64,000 nt of DNA from Nageia nagi. Lineage: Eukaryota > Pinophyta. Location of the stretch: NCBI GenBank assembly GCA_050084985.1, contig JBITNC010000001.1, forward strand, positions 198,710,001 through 198,774,000, written 5' to 3'. The translations under genes and the position numbers were made by a program. Every line of letters begins with the position of its first letter. The stretch's first letter is position 1. A model generated the notes under the pieces. It made no database searches, was not told the DNA's origin, and saw only the letters and a program-made list of their open reading frames with translations. This document shows positions 34,664 to 45,853 of this stretch, in pieces.

Positions 34664-36180
34664 ATTAACAATGTGAAAATAAGGGCTAATGAGTTCCCTC
34701 TCAATGCTAAAATCTCTTCCTTTTATTTCTGAGTCATTTTCAAAGGTATATGTATAGGATCCTAACTTTGGAGAGGTGTATGAGTAGTTATCTTCATCTA
34801 GGTCCAAGGATGAGGGTTTGGATTATTTTTATTTGCAAAATAGACTTTTTTATCATTTTAATGCATTATGTGTACCTATAGGTGAAAGGATTGGACTAAT
34901 TAGAGAAGCACATACTTCAAATATTGCAAGACATTTTGGGGTTGAAAAGACATTGTGCAATTTGCAAAGGTATGTATATTGGCCAAAGATACAAGATCAA
35001 GTTGCCAAGTACATAAAAGGGTATTGTTTATATTGCATTAGAAGTCCAAGTAACAAGAAATTGGGTTTGTATTAGCCACGTCTAGTATTTTCACATCCAT
35101 AAGAGTGTATCTCACTGGATTTTGTGGGAGGATTGCCTATGATTAAGAAAGGTCATGACTATTTATTTGTTTTTGTAGATTGATTTAGCAAGATGTGTGT
35201 TTTGATTTCATGTAAGAAGAATATTATGGGATAAGATGCTACAAATTTATTCTTTTCTCATGTTTGGGTTCATTTTGGATTATCCACTTCTATTATTTCG
35301 CATAGAGATAGTAGATTCTTAGGTAAATTTTGGACATATTTGTGGAAAAGGATGGATACAAGGTTAAAGAGGAGTACTACCTTTCATCTTCAAATGGATA
35401 GAAAAATTGAGATGGTGAATAGGAAAATGGTTCAACTCTTGAGGGGTTATTGTGGTAAGCATCATAAATCTTGGGATGAACATCTTGAATATATCTAATA
35501 TTCATACAATAGGTCAATTCATTATTCCATTAGCAAGAGTCCTTTTGAGACTTTTTTTGGTTATTTACCACCATCACCTCTTGATTGTTTGTTTGGAAAT
35601 AAAAAGGATGAAAAATATTCAATTAAGAAAGAAGAGAAACAAGTTGAAGCCTTTGTTGAAAAGATTAGGCAAACTCATTTGAAAATCCAAAAGCAACTTA
35701 AGATAAGCCATGCCAAGTATAAGATGAGATATGACAAACATAGAGTTGACCATAAGTTTCACATGGGAGATCATGTTTGGTTGCATCTTAGTAAGGAGAG
35801 GTTGTAAGGACCATCCAAGAAGTTAAAACCTATAAGGTATGGACCATTTGAGATTGTGGAACAAGTAAGTGAGAATCCTTTTAGATTGAATCTATCGACA
35901 TATATGAACATCTATTCGGTTTTGAATGTGGAATATTTAAAATTGTATGAACCATTTATGCTGACTAAATATGAAGTAGGTTTAGATCATATTTTTCAAT
36001 CTCTTTATGACTTAGCTCCTAGTACTATGGATAAACTCAAGGAGGATTACATATTACAAAAGAAGGTTCATGCTACAAGAAGAGGTGAGATAGAGCTATG
36101 ATTGGTTGGATTGAAGGGAAAAAAGCCTAATAAAGCCAATTGGATGGATAAGTACAAGGTTAGGGAGTTGTATCTTTATC
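34664..36180 (+). pseudogene. E3 integrase with chromodomain-like tail, remnant
   Basis: Resumes E3 after E9. The zinc module at 34890-35040 shows IREAHTSNIARHFGVEKT, then YWPKIQDQVAKYI and CLYCIRSPSNKK. The core shows CISLDFVGGLP, then IISHRDSRFLGKFW and a KIEMVNR motif, so all three catalytic acids (D, D, E) are readable. C-terminal: HMGDHVWLHLSKERL, RYGPFEIVEQVSENPFRL, VLNVEYLKLYEP. The last part (about 36060-36150, RRGEIEL then LVGLKGKKPNKANWMDKY) is chromodomain-like. Stops at about 35074, 35180, 35232 and 35807, plus frameshifts. Confidence 0.85.
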
Positions 36181-36239
36181 TATGCATTTGTGGGACCAAA
36201 TATTTTCTCATTGGGTAGGTGTGTTCTAAATTAGATTGT

Positions 36240-36833
36240 ATCAATTTGAACTCTATAGGAGTAGTACTCATCCTAAAGGTATCTATGCTTGGAGATTGAT
36301 CAAAGATTAAAATATATAAGTGATTGGTGAAAAAAACTATGCTAATAATAGCCTAAGTATACTACTTGTAGGTTGTGAACAACATACATTTTGATGAGTT
36401 AGTAGTGAAAGTTGAAGGGGCATTGATGGTTTCGATAGTTGAGTGGTTTAGGATCATAAATTGACATCTTATAGATTTTTTTAGGCCTATTTAAAGGCAT
36501 GGTACTCTATTGATTCATAATATTATCTTAGAGAGCTTTGGGGTTTTGGGATTGTAAATATTTGAAGGAAGACCAATAGTCATTCCAAATTTTTTGTAGT
36601 TATGAAGTTGTTTTTCTTATTGTAGGATATTGCAGTAGTGTTGTAGGAGATGGTATTGCCATTATTTTGATGGTATTTCTCTACATGCATGTAATATTGT
36701 AATGTCCATAGAAAATGAGAAGAGAAGGATCTAATTTTATGCTAGATTAGCCCATATTATGTGAACCAGGGTAAATTATTATGTTGATCTTTTTGTGTGT
36801 GATGGACATTGTTAATTTGTAGTTTTACATTAT
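36240..36833 (+). repeat. E3 3' LTR, truncated at its right end
   Basis: Matches 26210-26720 of the left LTR, then stops at TTTTACATTAT. About 120 bp of LTR are missing. The join to E2 protease sequence shares TATGA, suggesting deletion by microhomology. Confidence 0.8.
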
Positions 36834-37654
36834 GAAAACATTTACCTCCTACTTCAATAGGCATATTAACATAACCAATATAAATCAATACTTAACATTA
36901 GAACCAATATAAATCAATACTTTCTTAACAAGAATACCATCAACATTTATGCAGATATACAATCCTAAGTTCTTTTCAATAATGTATTCACTAGGTAATT
37001 CACTATATTGAAAGTAAAGCATGTTGCAAGTTAAGTTTGTATCAAGATTAGTAACTTATGCAATAAAGTTTTTAACGAGAATATCAACATCTACTTCAGT
37101 TTCCTTTAAAGCATAAAATAACATATTTATATGATCTATTGATAATTGTAAAAGGTCAAAAATACTTATCATGGTATCCATTACCTTTAGTTATTCTAGA
37201 AGTTGTTATGCACTTGGATTGCATGGAATCTTCATTCTTTCCATAGTTGTTGGGTGGACGTTCCATTTAGGACTCCCTCTCCTAGTGACGACACACTGTT
37301 CCTCATAAAAATAACATTTTTCATGAGAGGTTATGATCCATATGAATTTGCTACATTGAATCATATTGGAATTTATCATCATCCAATAATTTTCTCAATG
37401 CTTTGCTCAATAGTATGCAAGCATTTATTTAGTGATCTTTGGCTTTGGGATACTCACAAAATTATGCTTCATTATACCAACTAGTTTTTTCATCAGTTGG
37501 ACCTAGTTCGTGTTTTGGATTGAGTGCAATTAATCCCTTTTACAAACAATATCAAAACATAACTACAAGAGTTAGAGGCAACCATGAATTTTTTTTTTTA
37601 AAGTTTGCTTGGCTTAACTTGTTTGTTCCTCTTTATTTTGATGCTCTTCAATAG
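36834..37654 (-). pseudogene. E2 protease and gag C-terminal remnant
   Basis: 36834-36900 matches E1 5655-5720 (protease, around CTACTTCAATAGGCAT). 36860-36920 holds a tandem copy of AACCAATATAAATCAATACT. 36920-37654 has no E1 counterpart because E1 lost this stretch to its 248-bp insert. It should hold the catalytic half of protease and the gag tail, but the frames are broken and I cannot point to the motifs. Confidence 0.5.
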
Positions 37655-38451
37655 TGTTATCGCATAAAATTTATTTATGCATTTAAATAAATGCATTCAT
37701 TTACACTAATGCACACCTAGAATATTTAATGTAATGATATCAATGCTTATCTTGAATATGGTTATAATGTCAATGTTTATTTTGAATATATGGTTGTCTT
37801 GAATATTGTTATGTATTGTGGGCTAACCCTATTTATGTAGGTACACACCAGCCTAAGGAGTAGGTCATATTATTATCTATATAAATAGGGATCTAATAGT
37901 AAGTCCACATCAAGGAGATACATGATATCATATCTGGTCTTGGTGGTGGCAATCCTTTAGGTGTCTTTTTATGTCACCATTCAAGGCTATGGTTTGTGTA
38001 CTTCCTTACATGAGTTATTCTGACATTGGTAATCTTTATTCTGATTTACCATCTATATGTAAATAATTTACTTGATTTGAAAGAAAATAACACTCTAACA
38101 AAATACTACTAATTCTCCTTATTCATGCTAAATACATCATCGATGCTCTTCTTATACAACATATAGATTGTCCATGGTCCTCTTTTCATGGCATTTTAGG
38201 TTATAGCTTCTGAAGTAGGATTCTTCTACCATCCATATATCAAATATATCATCATCCTCTGGTGTAAAGTACACTTTATAAGGTATGTATAGAAATAATA
38301 GTTCTTGATTGGTATTTCCATCCTAATTCTAGAGTGGTTATCTTCTTCATCTATTTTGCTATATGGTATAAATTGCTATCTGTAGCTCGAAATAGGTATT
38401 TAAGGTTTTGTAATTATTTATTTATTTGCATTCTTAAAATATTTGTAAATA
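37655..38451 (+). repeat. E5 5' LTR (797 bp)
   Basis: Starts TGTTATCGCATAAAATTTA and ends TTTGTAAATA. Contains CTATATAAATAGGGATC (about 37875), a TATA-like promoter core, followed by the probable R region. Confidence 0.85.
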
Positions 38452-38453
38452 TT

Positions 38454-38470
38454 TGGTGAACCCGATGTGA
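38454..38470 (+). other. E5 primer binding site candidate
   Basis: TGGTGAACCCGATGTGA two bases after the LTR. Shares the TGGTGAACC core with E1. tRNA not assigned. Confidence 0.7.
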
Positions 38471-38617
38471 AATGTAACTTCTAAAAATATGAACAATTCA
38501 TTAGATTTGTTTCCATTAAATCAATCAAAACTTGAGCCAACTAAAAGAAAAAGGAAATCATGGAAAGGTGTAACATAAATAAGAAAAAGTGCTAGGTTAA
38601 ATAAAGATAGTATCCCT

Positions 38618-40518
38618 TTGGCTATTGAAATCAATTTTTTTGATGATGAATCTTATCATGGAGATTCTAAAGATAATGATAACCCTAGTAAAATAAGCAT
38701 AAATATAATAGATGATGAATCTTATCATGGGAAATCAGAAGATAATGAGAGCCTTGAAGAAGAAATAATCCAACCTTTTGAAAATAAATTGCAATTATCC
38801 CTTTATCAATTTGAAAAATCTAATAATCTAAAATTAATAGAAGATAAATTAAGGTTAGTGCAAGAATTCATAAATCTCCTTAGGATATTCTATAGGTTTA
38901 CCAAAGATCCTACAATACCTCATTCATTGCATATCATCTATGAATTTTTGATCGAAAATAGTTCTAGGTCACCTTCTAGGATACTACAAGCTAAGCCACC
39001 CCTCTTGTTGTACACCTTAACAAGTCAACACAAGACTATTCATGATCTAAATCCTATTGAAATGGATTGCTTGCAACCCCTTTTTCCTATGGAAAGCCAT
39101 GCCAATTTTTGTATGCTTTGTCCTTCCATCCTTGAGTCAAACCTTAATCAATCTACATTGTCCTTAACACTTGTGAAAAATTTAAAAAGTCATGAACCAA
39201 TAACACCAAAAGAAACTAATTATGAACATTCAAATGATGAGATGATTGAATTTGATGATGATTTAGATAATGAAATATAAATAGAACTTGAAACTGATCC
39301 TATGGCACAAGGACTTATTAATGCTTACCTTTACTAGTTAGATAGAGAAAAAGAGATTAAAGAGATGGAAGTAAGAAAAACAATAGGCACACAATCTTAT
39401 TGAAAAGCTCAATTATGTGTAAGATAAGTAATTATAAGAGAGTTAGATAATCGACTAATCCAAGAATGAAGAGATCAAAATGGGAGATTCACTCTTGAAA
39501 CACCTGAATATGAGAATGAGGAAGAAACTAAAAAACCAAATCCCCTAGAGGAAGAGAAAAATAATAACAATGTAACTATGTGAAATGGAAAAGAAAAATC
39601 AGAGAAAAAAATGATACAATTGAAAGAAATAGCTAAACAACTAAAGAGGCTAATGTTATTAAGTAAATAAAAAGAGGGTGAATAGCTAAATGAAAGGCAC
39701 TCCTTTTGTGAAAAAATAAAAGGCAAAACATGGGAATGGGAAGATATAGATTTCAATAAATATGATGGCATTAGTGATCCAAGAATGCACATCACAATCT
39801 TTGAGGAAGCAACTTGTAGTCATAACATGATGAAGATATGTTAGCAAGATTATTTTAACTTAGTTTACAGAAGGAATCTTCTAAATGGTTTTATAGTCTT
39901 GAAAATCAAAGTATCAACAACTATGAGCAATTAAAATGAGAATTCATAAATCAATATCAACACAACATAAAAACAAAATCAACCTTTATCAATTTAGCAA
40001 AAATGAGACAAGACAAGAACCAATCATTTGAGGAATTTGTAAAAGCATGGAAGAAAATGGCAACATTTTTAAATCTAAATGAAAAAGAGCTAAAAAATAT
40101 GTTGATAAAATCCCTTAGAGATGAGATGATATTGGAATTTTTCAACTACCTAGAGCAACCCCTCTCTGATATGATTATGTCCATGATTTGAAAAGAGAAA
40201 TATCTTGTGAAAATTGATTCTTGAAAATTTAAAAGAGAGGAAAGAAGATCACCAACTATGAGAATGATAGCAACAATTACAAGGATGAAAGAAATGCCTT
40301 GTCCAACTAAACATAAAACCTCTCGAGTATACACCAAGATTACGAAAGATCATGATGAGTTGTTACAATCATTGTTACAAAAGGGTTTGATTCAACTACC
40401 ACTTGTAAACCAAAAGGGCACTAAAACTATAGGAGGATTTTGTGGATATCATAGAATTCATGGACATAAAAAATGTGAATGTAAAAATTTTAAAGATGTT
40501 ATCCAAGACTTGATATAG
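38618..40518 (+). pseudogene. E5 gag
   Basis: The first 220 codons are open to 39280: acidic, with a duplicated IDDESYHGKSEDN/FDDESYHGDSKDN motif near the N-terminus, no known domain. The gag core follows in broken frames: FNKYDGISDPRMHITIFEEA (about 39750), then INQYQHNIKTKSTFINLAKM, RQDKNQSFEEFVKAWKKMAT (40003-40191) and a DE-rich helix. The C-terminus (40258-40518) ends FCGYHRIHGHKKCECKNFKD, the Tat-type zinc module (CxYHxxxGHxxxxC). The same module occurs in E6 and E8. Confidence 0.8.
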
Positions 40519-41150
40519 AAAAAAGCAATATCATTTGAAAAATAAGAAGAAAATAAAAAGACTTTTTTACATGCAGATAATGAGAAATTGGGGATTTACA
40601 AGAACCCCATGCCACAACACAACACAACAATATTGTATACATAATACAATATGATGAAAAAGCCCATTATCATAGGGGCACAACAAGGAAAACATTAGAA
40701 TGAAGCCAGTACTAGTAGGGGCACAAGCCCCTCTAGTTATGTCATTTGGTAAACATGCATGATCATACTAACACTAATAGAATTGACAATAAGATAGATG
40801 AACTAATCAACATCATGATAAAAAAATAAAAAATAAGGGATCATTTTGATGTCATAACATGAGCACTAGTGTTCTATTTTTGTCAAAAATGGATCGCTCA
40901 CTATCCTCTTTCATAGATAGATTTTGTCAAAACTAAAAATTAATGAGTACACCTTTGTGTGGAGTTTTTGCTCCTAGATCACTACATCTTTATAGTCCTC
41001 TTGGAATAGAGTTTTAGCTTTCATACTTATCATAAAATACATGTCACAAACAATAATACAAGTAAATAAAAGTCATCTCTTATATATATAAAAAGGTTCA
41101 TCATTTTACAAAATCTTAGCATGGGTGAGTAATCATCATGTGCCTAAAAG
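40519..41150. other. E5 noncoding stretch between gag and the PMD gene
   Basis: No pol motif on either strand. It contains plus-strand CACAACACAACACAAC (about 40615) and AT-rich sequence. It is the 3' flank of the antisense PMD gene. Confidence 0.5.
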
Positions 41151-42946
41151 CTATTTCCTCCTAAAAGGACCTCCTCCCCCTACACTAGAACTATTAGCCT
41201 TGCTAGAGCCACTACCCCCACACCTAGCCTTGTATTTCTTAGCCCTGGCTTTCTCTTCCCCTGCTTATCTTTTAGCCTTGCACAATTGCTCATAAAGATC
41301 CTGGATCTATGCATTTGATCTTTGTAGATCTTGGTATATGCTAGTATAGTCTCCTCTTCCATATTGTAGCTATCCTTGTAGATCTCTAATTTTGACATCC
41401 TTTCACTCTATGAGCCTTTGTAGCTAAGTCATGTCTGGTTCAAGATCCTCATCATCTGCATATAATAGGGAAATCACATATCAGTATTGCATGCATTTTA
41501 CAATTAATATATATATATATATATATAAAAGATAAAAAAAATAAATACCATCATCCTCCTCTTCATATTCAATCACATCCATGTGTCTCTCTATGTTGGG
41601 ATCATAATCATCTTGATCTGGGTCAATGTCCTCATTATCACCATGATCAGCATTGAGGTTCTTATCACGTGTTTCACCTATTACATGTGAGCCTCATTCT
41701 ACCTATGTGTACCCTATGTCCCATCCTATCGATGCCTCCCTTATGTTAGCTACATCTCCCTCATTCTTAGGCTGGTTTACCTCATGTATGCTTAGGTGGT
41801 GAGGAGTACATCCTCACCACCAATCCATATAGTCCTTAGTATGCTCAAGACCATTTATATCTAGGTTGTCATTAAAGTCAAAGTTTACATTAAGGGATTT
41901 CCACTCAGAATCCTAATTTGGTACCAACTCATATTCCTCTAGTAGATCCCTATTATGGTAGTAGCATACTACTATCCTGCAATCATTTGGTATCCCTTAT
42001 TGCATCCTAAACTATTAGAGTACTTACTCTAGCCTGTATGGCTCAACTAGTGCCATATGTGCCTAGATATATGTTGAGTGGCTCACCCAGGCTAGCTCAT
42101 GTATATCCTTATCCCATTCTGGGGCATATTTGTAGGGATGCCAATAACTTATGACTCCCTAAGTGTGTTGAATTGTATCCTCCATTCCTCTAGATGGACA
42201 TCAAGAAAGTCAAGACCATGTGTAGTTTCCCATCGTTACCATGTGGATACATTGTTGGGTATATCTAGTGGTAGAGAAGTCAATCTAGAGATGCTTATGT
42301 GATCATAGGCCCATACCTATAGTATCATAGTGTGATCCACCTATCTTTCCCCTCTCACCACCTTAACAAATGAATGCAAATTATGATATAACTATGCCAA
42401 AATAGCTGGGCACCATGCATATTGCTACTCATGTAGGACCATGTCCATGATAATAGAAACCATCCCCACAAGAAATGTCTCATTACTCTTGTTTGGATAG
42501 ATAATAACATCTAGTAAGCAAGCAATAAGGAGCATTAACCATAGGTCAACCTGTGCTAGAGGATCCTTTAGTACATGTCGCATTAGGGAAACTCTCCTCT
42601 TCTTATGGTTCACCTCATCTAAGCCTATGAGTCATATGTCCCACTCCTATACTTATTCCATGCTAGGAATGAGAACCATATTCACTAGCTTACCTCTGAT
42701 AGGTAGCCTAGTGATCCTGTAGATATCATCAAGTGTCACTGTAATCTCCCTGGTGGGTGAGTGAAAGGTGTTGGAATTAGGATCCCACCTCTCCATTAAA
42801 GCCATCAACATGTCTCAATCATGATAAATGTAATCATCAAAGGCCAAATAGCTCAAGGAAATAGCCTCAAGTGTGCTCCAACTCTCATCTAATTGAGGCC
42901 ATTATTGAGCAATTGTAAAAGTAGTACTCCTTTCAGAAGCCCTCAT
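41151..42946 (-). pseudogene. Plant mobile domain (PMD) gene, antisense inside E5, with an intron
   Basis: Minus-strand frame from MRASERSTTFTIAQ (42946). The PMD hallmark reads LMERWDPNSNTFHSPTREIT, then TLDDIYRITRLPIRGKLV (42800-42680). LIACLLDVIIYPNKSNETF, QYAWCPAILA and VWAYDHISISRL follow, all matching PMD order. An acidic segment (VIEYEEEDD) leads to a 93-nt intron at 41456-41548 (GTATTT...ATGCAG, phase 1). The last exon keeps one frame for about 100 codons: coiled coil (LYEQLCKAKR), basic stretch, then GGSGSSKANSSSVGGGGPF. At least five internal stops are TAG, TGA or TAA where CAG, CGA or CAA would fit. PMD proteins are linked to transposons and gene silencing in plants. This copy is dead. 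Confidence 0.8.
41456..41548 (-). other. Spliceosomal intron in the E5 antisense PMD gene
   Basis: Donor G|GTATTTATT and acceptor TATATGCAG|ATGATGAGG on the minus strand. Joining restores an acidic run in a single frame through to the C-terminus. Contains an AT microsatellite (41507-41528). Confidence 0.65.
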
Positions 42947-43940
42947 GTAATAGCTATGATCCTAACAAAAACACCCAAAAAGTAATATTAGTTTCAATTA
43001 TTAATGCATTTGTTTAGTTTTTTAGAATAGTAAAAGAGGACTACCCATGATCCAAACTACAGTAAAGGAGGATCACACACAGTCCAAACTAGGGTAGGAG
43101 GGACCACCAATGACCCTCTTCCCAAATAGAAAGATGATAAAATTTCATGCAGGGTAATACAAAAAAGACCAACCTTATCATAGAGGAAAAAAAAATAAAA
43201 AATAGTACTAAAAGTTGAAAATAAAATCAAAGGTATTCTAATGGGTAAAACCCTAAGAACAAAATATTAGACTTATAGGAAAATTATAAAAACATAGGAA
43301 AAAGCAAGATAGGTAAACATGATTTACCTAATGACTATTAGAAGAGTTCATCACCAAAGCAGCTTTGTGTCCCTCTCAATGTGTGATCAGTAAAGCCATG
43401 ATAGGAAGATGTGAAAAAAAAGAAGTAAAAGCAATCACAAGTTGACAATAGCAGAGTTAGAAATAGGCACCCATCGAATTGGTTCTCAAAACTCCTAAGC
43501 ACTCTCCACTCTAAAAATGTAAGTGATAATGAAAGGGGAGTCTCTTTTATAATATTTCAAGAGCACATATCCCTAGATAATCTCAATTTGAATACATATG
43601 GATTACAAGCAGTAAATAGAGTAATCAGTTAGAATTAATAAGAAATATGCCATTGTCCAAGTTTCATAGTTTTCAAAAATTCCTTAAGAAAAGGGTCACT
43701 TGTGACCTTCTTCTATTAGGCATTAATGACCATTGATGGTATGCTTCTATCAAAATAGACCACCCACGTTCCTTATTTTGTCAGATTAAACATCCTAATT
43801 TACTAAACATGATGAAGAATTATCTATATGGCTATATCTTGGATCGTATTTTTTTATATGCCTCTTAGCATGAAGTTTTAGCTCCCACATAGACATTATG
43901 GTTCTTTAGCATGAAGTTTCAAGCTTTATCACATATTATC
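42947..43940. other. E5 stretch upstream of the PMD gene
   Basis: No open frame of note. On the minus strand this is the promoter side of the PMD gene. From about 43856 it contains degenerate copies of the minisatellite unit (ATGCCTCTTAGCATGAAGTT). Confidence 0.5.
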
Positions 43941-44610
43941 ATGCCTCTTAGCATAGAGTTTTAGCTCTCATCATCATATCATGCCTCTTGGTGTAGAATT
44001 TTAGCTCTCATCATCATATCATGCCTCTTGGTGCATAGTTTCAACTCTCATCATCATATCATACCTCTTGGCATAGAGTTTCAGCTCTCATCATCATATC
44101 ATGCCTCTTGGCATAAAGTTTTAGCTCTCATCATCATATCATGCCTCTTGGTGTAGAGTTTCATCTCTCATTATCATATCATGCATCTCGACATAGAGTT
44201 TCAGCTCTTATCATCATATCATGCCTCTCAGCATAGAGTTTTAGCTCTCATCATCATATCATGTATCTTGGTGTAGAGTTTTAGCCTTCATCATCATATC
44301 ATGCCTCTTGGTGTAGAGTTTCAACTCTCATCATCATATCATTCCTCTTGGTGTAGATTTTCAACTCTCATCATCATATCATGTCTCTTCGTGTAGAGTT
44401 TCAGCTTTCATCATCATATTATGCCTCTTGGTGTAGAGTTTCAACTCTCATCATCATATCATACCTCTTGGCATAGAGTTTCAGCTCTCATCATCATATC
44501 ATGCCTCTTGGCATAGAGTTTCAGGTCTCATCATCATATCATACCTCTTATTATAGAGTTTCAACTCTCATCATCATATCATGCCTCTTGGCATAGAGTT
44601 AAGCTCTCAT
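43941..44610. repeat. 40-bp minisatellite, 16 full copies plus a partial
   Basis: Unit begins ATGCCTCTTGG and ends CTCATCATCATATC. Sixteen copies from 43941 to 44580 keep an exact 40-bp register without any insertion or deletion. A seventeenth copy breaks off near 44610. Two subtypes alternate irregularly: GCATAG with CAGCTC, and GTGTAG with CAACTC. Confidence 0.97.
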
Positions 44611-44690
44611 TCTATAGTATGCTATCCATTCACATTTGTCAAGATTATCATATGTCATATGTTGTCTTATCGATAAGGTCTTGGTATGGT

Positions 44691-44810
44691 CATGTGTTGT
44701 CATGTATGGTCATGTATGGTCATGTGTTGTCATGTGTAGTCATGTATGGTCATGTGTGGTCATGTGTTGTAATGTGTGATCATGTGTTATAATGTATGTT
44801 CATGTGTTGT
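44691..44810. repeat. 10-bp tandem array, 12 copies
   Basis: Twelve in-register copies of CATGTGTTGT and variants (CATGTATGGT, CATGTGTGGT). It lies 80 bp from the 40-bp array and in the same E5 3' region. Confidence 0.93.
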
Positions 44811-45056
44811 TCATATCATGACAAGGGGCAAATTGAAAAATATCACAGCAAGGAGTTTTCTCAACCCATATCTAGTTTTTACATATTTTTCCTATATTAC
44901 AATATTTATTGAAGTTTAGATTGATTAGTGTTGGTATTATGCTTATCAATGCTTGCTAATATTTCATTGATATGACATCTTGATTTGTACTTTGAATGAA
45001 AAATCTCAATGCACCTAGTGATATCAATTTCTTATGAAAAATCTCAATAGGGCATT

Positions 45057-45853
45057 TTTTATCACATCAAATTTATTTATGCATTTAAATAAATGCATTT
45101 ATTTTTCCTAATGCACACCTATAATACTTAATGTAATGATATCAATGCTTATCTTGAATATGGTTATAATGTCAATGTTTATTTTGAATATATTGTTGTC
45201 TTGAATATCATTATGTATTGTGGGCTAACCTTATTTATGTAGGTACATGTTGACCTAAGGAGTATGTCATATTATTATCTATATAAATAGGGATCTAATA
45301 GTAAGTCCACATCAAGGAGATACATGATCCCATATTTGGTCTTGGTGGTGGTAATCCTTTAGGTGTCTTTTGATATCAACATTCAAGGCTATGGTTTGTG
45401 TACTTCCTTATGTGAGTTATTATGACATCGATAATCTATGTTCTGATTGAAACATCTATATGCAAATAATTGAATTGATTTGAAAGCAAAGAACACTCTA
45501 ATTAAGATCATCAATGCTCCTTATTCATGCTAAATACACTATTTATGCTCTTCCTATACAACATATAGGTCACCTGCAATCCTCTTTTCATGGTATTTTA
45601 GGTTATAGCTTCTAGAGAAAGATTCTTTTACCATCCACATATCAAATATATCACCATCCTCCAATGTCAAGTACGCTTCATAAGGTAAGTATAAAAATCA
45701 CAATTCTTGATTGGTATTATCATCCTAATTCTAGAGTGGTTATCTTCTTCATCTAGTTTCCTATATGGTCTAAATTGCTATGCGTAGCTTGAAATAGGTA
45801 TTTTGGATTTTGTAATTATTTATTTGTTTGCATTATCAAAATATTTGTAAATA
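45057..45853 (+). repeat. E5 3' LTR (797 bp)
   Basis: Collinear with 37655-38451. The leading TG has become TT. Preceded by CAATAGGGCATT, a weak polypurine tract. Confidence 0.85.

Larger units (their letters stand above)
26210..36833 (+). mobile_element. E3: chromovirus-like Ty3/gypsy element, interrupted by E9
   Basis: The left LTR (26210-26848) is followed two bases later by TGGTATTAGAGC, an initiator-Met type primer site. The order is then gag, protease, RT, RNase H, integrase and a truncated right LTR (about 36240-36833). Integrase is followed by a chromodomain-like tail. Many stops. It lies in E2 and is split by E9 between RNase H and integrase. The same family as E4. The last 120 or so bases of its right LTR and some E2 flank are missing. 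Confidence 0.85.
37655..45853 (+). mobile_element. E5: non-autonomous Tat-like LTR element with gag, antisense PMD gene and tandem repeats
   Basis: LTRs at 37655-38451 and 45057-45853 are both 797 bp. A primer site TGGTGAACCCGAT lies two bases inside the left LTR, as in E1. Gag occupies 38618-40518 on the plus strand. No protease, RT or integrase follows. Instead there is a minus-strand plant mobile domain gene (41151-42946), then a 40-bp minisatellite and a 10-bp array before the right LTR. Flanks AATAG and AAAAG may be a degraded target duplication. The host site is E2 gag. Confidence 0.85.

Noticed and set aside
38618-39280. Treating the 220-codon acidic frame as a host gene
   Set aside because: It lies between the E5 primer site and the gag core, in the position of a gag N-terminus.
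41507-41528. AT dinucleotide run as a regulatory element
   Set aside because: A simple microsatellite inside the proposed PMD intron.
43941-44810. Regular repeats considered as a CRISPR array
   Set aside because: Units are directly adjacent with no unique spacers, and the setting is a plant retroelement. They are tandem repeats.
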